Origin: Nemophila menziesii
Lineage: Eukaryota > Streptophyta > Magnoliopsida > Boraginales > Hydrophyllaceae
DNA: 64,000 nucleotides
Assembly (NCBI GenBank): GCA_029959085.1
Contig: JARWIR010000017.1
Span: 27,032,144-27,096,143 of the forward strand
Direction of reading: 5' to 3'
This document shows, piece after piece, positions 9,983-20,772 of the stretch. Within the stretch, counting starts at the first letter, position 1, and each line of letters starts with the position of its first letter. Below the pieces are notes generated by a model that saw only the letters and a program-made list of their open reading frames with translations, made no database searches and had not been told where the DNA came from. Both the position numbers and the translations under genes were made by a program.

Positions 9983-10534
9983 CACTATAAAAAAGGTTAT
10001 CTTTAACAGCAAAATTACTATTTAAAGTCTCGATTTTGCCGCTAATGTCTTTATTTGTTCGTCGCAATAAGTTCATTTCTAAAGACATCTTTTATAGCAA
10101 AACCTCTATTAACTTTATCTTTAGCCACTACAATAAATAGTATTATTAGAGATGATACATATTGCGGCAACACTAAAAAAATGGTCTCTAATGATATTTT
10201 AACGGCAAGATTTATTACGGCAACACCAAAATGGCCCCTGCCGCTAAAAAAAAGGTCAATAGAGGCAAAAATAAATAATTTGCTACAAAAGGTGTCTTTA
10301 AAGACGAATTTATAGGGGCGACTATTAGCGGCAAAATTAAGATTTTTAGTGCTAAAATTTTTGCCGCTAAAGATATCTTTTCTTGTAGTGAGTTGCAAAT
10401 ATTGCCGCTAAAAATATAATTAGAGATCATTTTGGTGTTGCCGCAGTTAATATTGCCATTAAAAATATCATTGGAGGATATTTAAAACGTTGTCACAATA
10501 TATATCGTGTCTAATGATACTATTTGTTGTAGTG
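9983..10534. mobile_element. Non-autonomous CACTA-like MITE (outer element)
   Basis: Ends are CACTATAAAAAAGG and ATTTGTTGTAGTG, flanked by a 3-bp duplication AAG (9980-9982 and 10535-10537), as expected for CACTA transposition. The interior is non-coding and full of TTTGCCGCTAAT and TTTAGCGGCA words. Removing the inner copy leaves about 287 bp, a typical MITE size. Reading frames here are by-products of the repeat. Confidence 0.8.
10126..10390. mobile_element. Same-family MITE inserted in inverted orientation
   Basis: The inner left end CACTACAATAAATAGTAT matches the reverse complement of the outer right end. The inner right end, read backwards, is CACTACAAGAAAAGATATC and matches the outer left end. 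Flanks are AGC and AGT, one mismatch from a 3-bp duplication. The arms also align internally, for example at the TTTTGGTGTTGCCG block. This is one family member inside another, head to tail reversed. Confidence 0.75.
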
Positions 10535-10739
10535 AAGATTGGAAAGTTTCAAATTATACTTCTTTAATTAAACCGATCCAGGTAGATACGACTTACAGCC
10601 ACAAGGCAAGGATGTTCCAGATTTAGGTGATCCGAACAAGAAAATTTGATCACACATTCTTTAGTAAATCTTTTGAGCTCAGTTCTATTATGATCATGTG
10701 ATTATAGGAGTACTCAATGAGGACGTGTGTAGTAGTGAG

Positions 10740-11197
10740 GCTATCTGAAGAACCAGCGGCAGCTAAGTAGATCATCTCCTTGCTAAAAAGTCTCACCGTT
10801 AATGGAATTTATACCTGTTTTAGAAGTTACTCGATACGATATGTTAAGAGAATGTTATTCAGACTTTTTTTTTCATTCCTGTGTCACCTATGCTTTACTC
10901 AGTTATTCATTGATCACAAATTATTGGTTCTTTTGCTTTTAATCGGAAAAAACCTTTTTTCCCCAGGTAATTATTGTTGGACGACAAGAAAAAGGAATAA
11001 TCATATTTGTCATTGGTGCGGAGGTTTCTCATGCACTAAAATCCTCTCTATTTTATTTTTGATCTTATCTATTAGTCATAATTTTTCCTCATTCACTATT
11101 TAATCATGCAGTCTTAACCGAGGAGACACCTTGGACCGTGCGCTATTGACCAGGAAAGTAGTAAGATCAAAAAGGACTTCTTGATTCTGTTAAGTTA
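10740..11197 (+). pseudogene. GT31 galactosyltransferase (HPGT-like) pseudogene, copy 2
   Basis: A first exon-like piece (about 10788-10863) reads SLTVNGIYTCFRS then VKRMLFR, matching the family's VIGVYTGFGSRLKRNVFR region. A second ends GIIIFVIG before a GTTTC donor near 11026. A third after TGCAG (11110) starts NRGDTLDRA and then shifts frame because of two extra bases (GTGCGCTATTG here, GTGCTATTG in copy 1). From about 10868 it runs parallel to copy 1 (1111-1440), introns included, then the two diverge. Copy 2 holds an earlier exon missing from copy 1; copy 1 holds later exons missing here. Not functional. Confidence 0.7.
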
Positions 11198-11312
11198 GTT
11201 TGCTTAGCAAACTGGAAATGGTAATGATTATTTATTATTCACTTCTCCCTGTGAGTTTCTTTGCTTTGTTTTGGTTAGAATGGCTTGAATCATGTCTTTT
11301 ATTTTTATCTAG

Positions 11313-11504
11313 AGGATACTCCATTTTTACACCTCGGAGCTGGAGCATGTGCTGGAGTCATAGCAATGTCTGCTACTTATCCTATGGACTTGGTCCGAGG
11401 GCGGATTACAGTTCAGGTATATTACCATCTGTACTTTGAAAAAATTCTGAGCGTGTAATGTTTGTTTTTTTACTTTTTAGACAGAAAACTCTCCTACTCA
11501 GTAG
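11313..11504 (+). pseudogene. ADNT1-like mitochondrial adenine nucleotide carrier fragment
   Basis: An exon bounded by CTAG and GT (11313-11416) reads TPFLHLGAGACAGVIAMSA, then TYPMDLVRGRITVQ, with the carrier signature P-x-D-x-x-R. It matches the middle exon of plant ADNT1, which exchanges AMP/ADP/ATP across the inner mitochondrial membrane. After a 64-bp intron the next exon starts at 11481 with TENSPTQ and hits an in-frame TAG at 11502-11504 where the family continues with Tyr. Element A begins 40 bp later. With only two of its exons left and a stop, it is a pseudogene fragment with introns kept. Confidence 0.75.
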
Positions 11505-11544
11505 AGAGGAAAAGAATCTTTTCAGGCCGTGTATTTTTGTATAT

Positions 11545-13283
11545 TGGTGGGTCCTTGTGTGTTATAAAATAATGAAATAAAAGCAAAGGAATAAAGGATC
11601 CACAGACCGCAAGTGTACGGGTCGTACCAAGTAATAGATAAGTAAATACGGGATTATCGTCTCCACAGGGATTTAAGAAGTTATTCTAAATTCGTGTTCA
11701 ATATCAGAATAGATAGTTTTAATTGTTTTAAAAAGATAAATAATAAAGGTGTTTGTTTTCTAACTAAATAAAATAAATACTAAATAAAATAAACAATTAA
11801 TAATTATGCAAGAAAGATAAGGATATGCAAGTATGAATCTATCCTATTGAATCTATGATTACTAAGAATAAGGGTGAATGGGAGATTTCGCAATAGTCGG
11901 GAATCTACTATCTCCTAGCCCCCGTCAGGGTGGACCTAGAAGCTATCCTACGGTATTACAAACCCCGTCAGGGCGATTATAAGCTACTTTCAGATGAATA
12001 CTATTTTACCTCATTGGCTACGTGGTTAGTCAAGCCCGTCATAGTCAAATAACGGATACCACGCGTCTATATTCTATTTCTGTAATTAAACCCCCCGTCA
12101 AGGCGATCACTTCCCCACCAAAGTGAATAACCTAATTACTAAAACCTACCCTTGATTCGCGACGTCAATGATAGTGAATAAGCACAAGAATATAGTCAAT
12201 GGAAATTAAGACCAATTCAATTAAATACTAAAATCCCAGATTCAAAGTAAAACAGAAAAACAATAATCAAAAGTTCATATAATTACAATCCTAAAGAGAA
12301 ATTATGCATAAATAAACTTCTTGAATAAATAGCTTAGAAATACCTCATAGACAAAATTGATCTAATACTAAATTACCCAAAGAATAGAGATGGAGAAGTG
12401 TTGAATTGATGTAGTTAAGCTCTAGCTCTTGCTTCTTCCTCCTCCAGATCCTCTTGATTGCTTCTTTGATGAATTATTTGTGTATATTAAGCTTATGCAG
12501 CCAAGGGATGATTTTCTAAGGTTTAGTCTGGTATTTATAGGTGCTAGGTCGAATTACTTGGAGTGGAAGACAAGTCAAGGACTCTTTAATTCGTAACCCT
12601 AAAATCTAGGAAAGGTAAGCTGATTTGATTTGGTCATATCTTTTTCAATACTTATCCGTTTGAGGAGTTCCAATATATGAAATTGCTTGTCTCGGAAAGT
12701 GCTTTCCATTGGTGCAGACCATTCGTCCAGAATTCATGCCAATCTTTAGTTATGGAATTATCTTTAAAACGTGGCTGGAATTTCAGATTCACAAGGCAGC
12801 TTTATCTTTTCCTAATTGAACTCTACTTCCTTCTATCTCCAGATTTCTCAAGATCTTCTTTCCTTATCTCCTTAGCATTGATTTAGCATCTAATTTATTT
12901 CCATATTATCTCTAAAGCTTCACATTAAATAAATAATTAAACCGCATATGCTTTAAAAATAATAAATCATTAAATCAAGACTAGAAATAAGAAAGTGCAA
13001 TTTAAATTCAGGAAACTCGACTAACACGCTAGAAATATTCTAAGACTTTAATTCTCACTTCTCCTCATTGGATTGGTTTCTCATGAAATTCATAAACCTA
13101 CTAACTTTGCGCTAAAAATAAGTAAATTAACACACAAAAGCTCTATAAATGCAAATAGTCTAATTCCAAGGGGAGAAAGTGTAATATTGCAATTTAAGCA
13201 CTAAAGTCAATATAAAAAGACCATTTTCATCCTAAAATGATGTCTCCTAAGGGCTTATATTTAGACCAAAAAGGGAGACATCA
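11545..13283 (-). repeat. Element A 3' LTR
   Basis: Plus-strand ends TGGTGGGTCC and GGAGACATCA. A minus-strand TATA box (TATAAATA, 12532-12539) lies in it. Three copies of CCCGTCAGGG or a one-base variant (11921, 11964, 12094) lie downstream of that TATA. By eye it differs from 17437-19173 by only a handful of bases and a 2-bp indel. Confidence 0.9.
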
Positions 13284-13300
13284 AGACCCCCAACTCAAAC
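13284..13300 (-). other. Element A polypurine tract
   Basis: The minus strand reads GTTTGAGTTGGGGGTCT directly before the 3' LTR. The same string precedes the 3' LTR of element B (48868-48884). It would prime plus-strand synthesis. Confidence 0.8.
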
Positions 13301-15460
13301 TTGTATCGTCCCGATACAATAGAAAATAAAAACATAGGGAAGTCTCTAAAATATCAGCTATATTAATGAAGCACAGGGGAGAAGAAGATAGCAGAATATA
13401 CAGAATAAACTCAAAGCAACTACTTAGAAAATTTCATGTAATAATATTTACAAACTACATACTTGTACACTTGTCATATCTACAATCAACACTGCTTGAA
13501 TTCAAGATTAGATTAGCTTCGCAATGTAAGAAGGAGAGGATCTTTACTCAGTTTACCATGGAGGCTATAGATTGTTCATCGAAATTCACTAGTATCAAAA
13601 GATCCACTTAACTAATCTCTAACGGCTCAATCACTTCTAGATTACATAGCAAAGAATCATAAGGTCTTTAGGGTTGTAATGTTGGCTTAGGGACGGTATG
13701 ATAAGTATATTTGGATAATTTAGAGTGAGCTTTTGGCTCTCTCCTCACCAGCCATCAACGAATCGCCCACTCAACCCAATGACTTCCTTGATGCACAAAT
13801 TAGCATCCCCAATAACCCAATTAAAGCAATAAGATGTTCACATAAAAATTCCTCTTTGCCGGTCCAAATATATTTCTTTTCATTTCAATTTTTTTCTTTA
13901 TAGCTATGATTCTCTTTTTGATGTTGAGATATCACGCTATTTTTCATAAATTATGCCTTTTCATAACATTAGCTCGTAGCTTCTTTTTCATTTACTATTA
14001 CCCCGGCAAAGGGTTACAATATAATAAACCTGTGAATCATCATCAATATATAGAACAGAGCACACTTAATAAGCTCAAAAATCCCAACCCAATAATATTT
14101 CCCATAATGGTGGACCCACCACCCCAAACTCAAGCTCTAAAACAATTGTCTATGCATCGTGATTCGAGTGCGGGTCATATGGAAATGCCTAATAAACTAA
14201 AGGGATATGGCTTATAATGTGGCTAATAAAAAAAAAGGCTTTAGAAAGGCTAGAAGGGGCTGAGAAGGATATAATAATAAAATGGACAGCAAGCTAAAAG
14301 GCAACAAGGGGCTTATGAAAGAACCGCCAAAATCACTTTCTAAACTATGAAATTTCGTCATTCTTTTACCTTTAGCACGTTCATTAAATGGGTTTATCAA
14401 CTAGCTTAGATCTCGCGGCCTACACACCACTCATGGCTCCCTGATATCGAACATACTTTCTATTGCATTGCTAACTAATCTTTTCTTTACTATCAATGTG
14501 TTTTCCTGCAAATACTCAAAGCATACAAAATAAAGCAGCTCATAAACATACTACTTTCTATCATCAACTTACTAAGCTTATGCTTTCAAGCTATTAAACA
14601 CATTCTACATCTAATCCATCTCTTAAAAATTTCAAATTTTTTGAAATTTCTCTAAAAAAAAACAGTAAATCACATAAAAATGGAGATGAGGGACAACGAA
14701 TCCCCACCCCCAACTCAAAAATGAGTCGTGTCCCCACGACTCGAAAAGACTCAATAAAGTAAAAATAGCAAATAGTGCATATAGAGAAATGGTAAGGAAG
14801 AAAGAAAACATACTCTTCGAGGCAATTGCCTCGCGTGATTAATACCCAAGATAGGGTGCAGTGATTTCCTTGTATGTAAACTCCATGTATCACCAATTTT
14901 GCTTTACCTTACATCCTCTTGTGCTCCATCCCAATCAATCACACTCTAAAAATCTCTTGTATATCTTCTTCCAACACCCAATATCTTGCCTTGATACTTC
15001 ATCTCCCTTACACTTGATAAAATCTCTATCATCTCTTTATCATCTCTTTTGACCCCCAACTCAAAGCTTTGAACACTTTTGAAATTTGAACTCTTGATTA
15101 TAGGTGGAACAAGCTTTATTGGATTAGGAAAAGTCTTAGGATGATAATTCTCTATGTGGGTAAGACTGAATCAAGCTTTGGTGATATGGGTTTAAGGATT
15201 CATGGAAGAAGATTTTAAAATTCATGGTTTTGATTCTTGGGTTCTAGGTGGTTGATATGATTTGGGTGATTAAAACTTCTTTGTAGTGATGTAGGGAAGG
15301 ATTTAGATTTGAATTCATGGTGATTTGGTTGTGTTTTGATGGTTGGTGAAGGTTTGAATGAGCTTTAATGGAGTTGGGAGAGGTTTGGAGAAGAAAAAGA
15401 GGCTTAAGGATTTGTAATTTCAGAATAATACCTAATTTCCTCCCTTTATAAGCTCAAAAC
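13301..15460 (-). other. Element A 3' non-coding region
   Basis: No credible ORF. Several blocks are shared, in the same order on the element strand, with element B: the stretch at 13640-13760 with GAGAGAGCCAAAAGCTCAC-type text, the CCACCACCCCAAACTCAAG region near 14115, and the CACGACTC motifs near 14730. Shared non-coding order points to one parent family. Confidence 0.65.
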
Positions 15461-15469
15461 GCAACTTTT

Positions 15470-15770
15470 CTCTCTCCAGCGGCTTCGTGCGGACCATGGT
15501 GCGGACTAGGGGGTAGTCCGCAGGGGTACCCCGCGTCTCTGTAGCATCCTTCGTCAAAATACCCGTGGCAGCAACCCCGTGGCACGTGTTTTTGGCTTGC
15601 GGTGCAGGGCACGGACTAGGGTCCGGTGTACCGCAGCCAACAGCTCCAATTTTTTTCGTCTCTGGATAAAACACGTGGCTCTACCCCGTGGCACGGGTTT
15701 CTCCTCTGTGGTGCACCGCGGCTGAGGTCCGGTGTACCGCACTCGGCAAAAACCTCCCCAACAGCCAGAT
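15470..15770 (-). repeat. Element A GC-rich repeat island
   Basis: A CG-rich block in AT-rich surroundings. Two units about 111 bp apart (from about 15560 and 15671) share ACCCCGTGGCACG, TCCGGTGTACCGCA and GCGGTGCA-like words. Short dyads such as GGTCCGGTGTACC occur. It follows the ORF on the element strand, as the GC island does in element B, but the sequence differs. Confidence 0.65.
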
Positions 15771-16069
15771 CTCGAAAAGTTATGCAGTTTAGGCTCAAAG
15801 ATCACCTGATTTCGACATCCGAGCGCAAAGATATGACTTGCCGAAGTTTCTCCGTTCCGAGAAATTTTGCTCGCTTCCCTAACTCGATTTCTCCAATACC
15901 TGAGCATCAAAAACACTAATACCTTCCTCAATAATGCACTATCAACTAAAAAAATACGTAAACTAAATAATATACACTAAAAACTAAACTAAGAAAGCAA
16001 TTAAAGTTTGGGGTGTCTCCCAAGAGCACTTTTATTTAACGTCATTTAAAGTTTGACGGGTTACCTCCA

Positions 16070-17364
16070 TTATCCCTTGAGTATGTAACCTCCCCAGCAG
16101 TGAGTGAGGTTATGTATGTCTACAATTCGCAGCTTTTGACCTCTTGGAGGTTGTATCTCTATTAATATTGGTGTTACTACTCGAGTAACAACAAATGGTC
16201 CCATCCATTCATTTTTGAAACCTCGTGGCCTATTCTCTTGTTTGGAGGCCTTCCAAGCAACCATGGTTCCGACCCCAAACTCATCTTTAGCTCTCTTCTT
16301 CACAGGATCATGGTGGTGGTCCTTCTCTTTAACCTCTTTAGATACTTCTGGAATAATGGGGAACTCAAGTGGCTCCTCCTCTAGAATTTTGTCTAAAACA
16401 AGGGATGTTTCCGAACTTGCTTTTATTATGAGGGCCATGTCTTCAACCTCGATCTCTACACTCGCATTCTCCTGTGTTTCTGGAATAGGTTCTATGAATA
16501 CTTGTTGCGGTGTGAGTTCTTTTGTATCAACTTCAAGCATTTGGGTGTAGGTTTTGTCTTTACACACCTCTACAAATGCTTTATCGATATCACCGTTTGA
16601 ATGATTTGTCGTTATTGGATTGGGAGGTGACATCAATGGAGTGCTAGGTGGTGAATCCATCCTAGTATCTTCTTCTTCTATCTCTTTTCTAACCAAGACC
16701 TCAATATTTACTTCCTCTAAACACGCCTTGGCTGGGTTTTTCATGGATGTAATCGTCCCTTCACAAGGTGTAAATTCAATTTCGACTCCATTACCAACAA
16801 TTGACTCATCTATGCTTAGCGTGGTTGATTCTTCTATTGTTGGAATCTCTAGTTCACTAGGTGCAACTTGTGGTGATTCCACTTCCTTCTCTTTTTGAAG
16901 GTAAAATTTGTAGCTACATCGAATAACACATCGCTATCAATTTGACTGGCTTCATCATCTAAATTTGTACTTGGGCCCGGTTGCATAGATGGTGCTTGTT
17001 GTAATTTCTCAATTTTTTCTGTGAGTTGCGTCAATCGTTGCTCTATTAATTGATGGCTTTGTTGCATGAATTGCACTAGTGATATGGTAGCATCGATTTT
17101 CGCATCACTCTTTACTATGTTCTCCTGTGTGGCCTTAATGAAACAACTGAGGGAGTCCTCCAACTTGGTGACCCTATTATAAAGATCGCGAAAGTGAATA
17201 TTCAAAGAGTCTTCCAGTTGGTCCAACCACCATTGTGGTGGTATTTGACCTTGATAACTAGGCGACACAAGTGGTGGATCTTGCTCTTGATAGGGGGAAA
17301 TCTCCATACCTAAAGAAAAACCTGAAAAGAGACTAAAACAAAACAAAGGTAAAACTGAAAACAA
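16070..17364 (-). pseudogene. Element A ORF, frameshifted, with an integrase-like tail
   Basis: Two overlapping minus-strand frames (17364-16849 and 16882-16070) form one ORF broken at an AAAAA run near 16897. From the second ATG it opens MEISPYQEQDPP, then a helical coiled-coil stretch (VTKLEDSLSCF, QLIEQRLTQLTEKIEKLQQ), then a long acidic Glu-rich part. The end, KNEWMGPFVVTRVV through IVDIHNLTHCW, resembles the C-terminal DNA-binding end of gypsy integrases. No zinc knuckle and no catalytic motifs are present. The first ATG would add a hydrophobic stretch (FSVLPLFCFSLFSGFSLG), probably untranslated leader. Function unknown. It begins shortly after the primer site, where gag would normally start. 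Confidence 0.65.
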
Positions 17365-17413
17365 CTAAAACTACCAACCTAACTTAAACACAAAATAAAA
17401 TAACCGCTATAAA

Positions 17414-17431
17414 TCCCTGGCAGCGGCGCCA
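17414..17431 (-). other. Element A primer binding site
   Basis: The minus strand reads TGGCGCCGCTGCCAGGGA, five bases after the LTR end. It is close to the tRNA-Asp-type Athila site and to element B, which has GGGGA at the end. Confidence 0.85.
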
Positions 17432-17436
17432 AAACT

Positions 17437-19173
17437 TGGTGGGTCCTTGTGTGTTATAAAATAATGAAATAAAAGCAAAGGAATAAAGGATCCACAGACC
17501 GCAAGTGTACGGGTCGTACCAAGTAATAGATAAGTAAATACGGGATTATCGTCTCCACAGGGATTTAAGAAGTTATTCTAAATTCGTGTTCAATATCAGA
17601 ATAGATAGTTTTAATTGTTTTAAAAAGATAAATAATAAAGGTGTTTGTTTTCTAACTAAATAAAATAAATACTAAATAAAATAAACAATTAATAATTATG
17701 CAAGAAAGATAAGGATATGCAAGTATGAATCTATCCTATTGAATCTATGATTACTAAGAATAAGGGTGAATGGGAGATTTCGCAATAGTCGGGAATCTAC
17801 TATCTCCTAGCCCCCGTCAGGGTGGACCTAGAAGCTATCCTACGGTATTACAAACCCCGTCAGGGCGATTATAAGCTACTTTCAGATGAATACTATTTTA
17901 CCTCATTGGCTACGTGGTTAGTCAAGCCCGTCATAGTCAAATAACGGATACCACGCGTCTATATTCTATTTCTGTAATTAAACCCCCCGTCAAGGCGATC
18001 ACTTCCCCACCAAAGTGAATAACCTAATTACTAAAACCTACCCTTGATTCGCGACGTCAATGATAGTGAATAAGCACAAGAATATAGTCAATGGAAATTA
18101 AGACCAATTCAATTAAATACTAAAATCCCAGATTCAAAGTAAAACAGAAAAACAATAATCAAAAGTTCATATAATTACAATCCTAAAGAGAAATTATGCA
18201 TAAATAAACTTCTTGAATAAATAGCTTAGAAATACCTCATAGACAAAATTGATCTAATACTAAATTACCCAAAGAATAGAGATGGAGAAGTGTTGAATTG
18301 ATGTAGTTAAGCTCTAGCTCTTGCTTCTTCCTCCTCCAGATCCTCTTGATTGCTTCTTTGATGAATTATTTGTGTATATTAAGCTTATGCAGCCAAGGGA
18401 TGATTTTCTAAGGTTTAGTCTGGTATTTATAGGTGCTAGGTCGAATTACTTGGAGTGGAAGACAAGTCAAGGACTCTTTAATTCGTAACCCTAAAATCTA
18501 GGAAAGGTAAGCTGATTTGATTTGGTCATATCTTTTTCAATACTTATCCGTTTGAGGAGTTCCAATATATGAAATTGCTTGTCTCGGAAAGTGCTTTCCA
18601 TTGGTGCAGACCATTCATCCAGAATCCATGCCAATCTTTAGTTATGGAATTATCTTTAAAACGTGGCTGGAATTTCAGATTCACAAGGCAGCTTTATCTT
18701 TTCCTAATTGAACTCTACTTCCTTCTATCTCCAGATTTCTCAAGATCTTCTTTCCTTATCTCCTTAGCATTGATTTAGCATCTAATTTATTTCCATATTA
18801 TCTCTAAAGCTTCACATTAAATAAATAATTAAACCGCATATGCTTTAAAAATAATAAATCATTAAATCAAGACTAGAAATAAGAAAGTGCAATTTAAATT
18901 CAGGAAACTCGACTAACACGCTAGAAATATTCTAAGACTTTAATTCTCACTTCTCCTCATTGGATTGGTTTCTCATGAAATTCATAAACCTACTAACTTT
19001 GCGCTAAAAATAAGTAAATTAACACACAAAAGCTCTATAAATGCAAATAGTCTAATTCCAAGGGGAGAAAGTGTAATATTGCAATTTAAGCACTAAAGTC
19101 AATATAAAAAGACCATTTTCATCCTAATGATGTCTCCTAAGGGCTTATATTTAGACCAAAAATGGAGACATCA
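17437..19173 (-). repeat. Element A 5' LTR
   Basis: Ends TGGTGGGTCC and GGAGACATCA, followed by the TATAT duplication. Its outer end forms a hairpin: TGATGTCTCCT at 19128-19138 pairs with GGAGACATCA at 19164-19173. Confidence 0.9.
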
Positions 19174-20084
19174 TATATCAAAACCAAACTCTTGCAAATA
19201 ACAGAGTCGGGAGAGGTCTTACAGGAAATAAATTGTTAGAAGTAAAGATATTCGAACTTAAATTTAGGTATATATGAAAATAAGTTCCATTTCTTAGCTC
19301 ATGTGCTTCTAAGTTGAGATCTTTTTTGTTTTGTGAGGAATAGGGTAGCTGTGGAAATGGAGTAGTCATGTCCTAGAATGACCATAAAGCTTTTCGAAAA
19401 GGTAATGTGGATTGATGAAGTTCTATTGGTGATACATCTCGAGTCTAATAAGGCGTTAGCTATATCAGGTGAATGAGCTTTAAGGAGTAACTAATGTGGA
19501 TTACTGAAGAAGATTTTGCAGTAACTAATGTGAGCTATTTTTATCTCTTTTTCCATGTCTTGCTTGTACCTCAAGCATTAACTTCTTTAAGGTATGTTGT
19601 TCATTTGCGTAATTTGATGTATAGGTCCTTCATCTTTGGCCTCTTTGCTATACGGGATAGTGAGTAGTCAACAAAAATGATCCAGCGTTTGGAGGAAGAG
19701 ATTCCAAAGTTAATAAAACTTTTATTGGATGAGGAGAAATCATTTAGAGTAGATCAAAGAAAAAGCTAAAGATTATTCTTTCTTTCGCAAATAACTGGTT
19801 TTTTTCTTATTCTATTACCTTGAAAACTAAACAAGGTGCTAAAGATAGTGATTTTTTGTCCGTTTTGCTCTTTGTATAGTTGGATTAACCGATTAATGTT
19901 ATTTTCTTCTCCAATTTGTCGGTAGCTTATAGATGTTGGTCAATTTTTCATTGTTAATTATCCGAAAGTAACATTCTTGGTCATTATTGTTGTATTTGAA
20001 TTATGTTTAATTACTGGGAATTTAATTCATGCGATTGAATTTGTATAACATTTTATTACTGATTACTTCTATGGAAATTGAACA
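19174..20084. other. Region right of element A, mostly unassigned
   Basis: This continues the sequence into which element A landed. A short frame at 19678-19770 (MIQRLEEEIPKLIKLLL, then a stop) looks like an amphipathic helix and may be another captured exon, but I cannot name it. No ADNT1 exon follows on this side. Confidence 0.4.
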
Positions 20085-20335
20085 GAAGAGATAGTTCGTA
20101 CCAAGCAAACTGCTCGTTATTCAATTCAACTGGAGGAAAGGCTCTAAGGAAGCAACTCGCTACTTCGGTATCTTTATCGTATTGTTATTCTTATTTCATG
20201 TTTAATATCGTATCATTACTTCTTTGGTGGTAATGTTATTTTGGTGAATTTGTGTAGTGAAATTTATAAAGCTCTTGATCAGGAAGCTTCTGTTCCAGAG
20301 GCTAGTTTGTGAGATTGCCCATGGCTTCAAGGTAT
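20085..20335 (+). pseudogene. Histone H3.3 pseudogene with intron retained
   Basis: The first piece (about 20093-20168) reads VRTKQTAR, then after a small insertion TGGKA and RKQLAT in a shifted frame, matching the H3 N-terminal tail. It stops just at GGTATC, where plant H3.3 genes have an intron after LATK. The second piece (about 20265-20330) reads ALDQEASVPEA in one frame; in the H3 frame it reads LLIRKLLFQRLVCEIAHGFK, followed by a GTATAT donor where H3.3 has its next intron. The region between the tail and this helix, and the final exon, are missing. Substitutions and frame breaks rule out function. The intron positions favour H3.3 over intronless H3.1. Confidence 0.7.
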
Positions 20336-20772
20336 ATATATAGAGAGAGTAAAGGTGTCTTGTGTTATGTTGTATGCACAAATCTTCCAGTACCGTTGCA
20401 AATTTGCCCCTCAAGTAAGGACCAATGTGCAATATTTGACTTGATTATTTTGATCCAGAATTATATTATTGGAGCTTTCTTATCTGCAAGAGTAGCCCAA
20501 ATAAAAGTATATAAGTCCAGCTTTATAGTGAATCATATATCTTGTATGGTGCAACAAGTAAGTTTTTATTCTCCTGTTTCAATATCTACTCAATTTTCAA
20601 AATTTAAATTGAAATAAGATTCTACGAGTTGTATCATTCAATTGTGGATAACGTAATTATGAATACCACAGGGACAAATCGTGGCCTGTAACTGTACAAC
20701 TTTTTTATGAGCTAAACCTTTATTCAAATAATTTCATATTTCTTTTCATAAGACACAGTTTTTGTTGCTTAG

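Larger units (their letters stand above)
11545..19173 (-). mobile_element. Element A: non-autonomous Athila-like LTR retrotransposon, 7.6 kb
   Basis: Near-identical LTRs of about 1.74 kb (11545-13283, 17437-19173) and a perfect TATAT duplication (11540-11544, 19174-19178) show a complete, fairly recent insertion. On the minus strand the 5' LTR is followed by a primer site TTGGCGCCGCTGCC, the tRNA-Asp type used by Athila gypsy elements, and a GGGGGT polypurine tract precedes the 3' LTR. The interior has one broken acidic ORF and a long non-coding 3' half with a GC-rich repeat island. No protease, reverse transcriptase, RNase H or full integrase is present, so it depends on a helper. Confidence 0.9.

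Noticed and set aside
10051..10430. Open frames of 71-115 codons on both strands
   Set aside because: They lie wholly within the nested MITE and are formed by its repeats.
15432..15931. Frames of 60-125 codons in the GC-rich part of element A
   Set aside because: Overlapping frames on both strands of a repeat island; no domain and no parallel in element B.
12677..18778. Two nearly identical 69-codon frames at 12677 and 18569
   Set aside because: They are the same position in the two LTRs of element A and arise from its repeat sequence.
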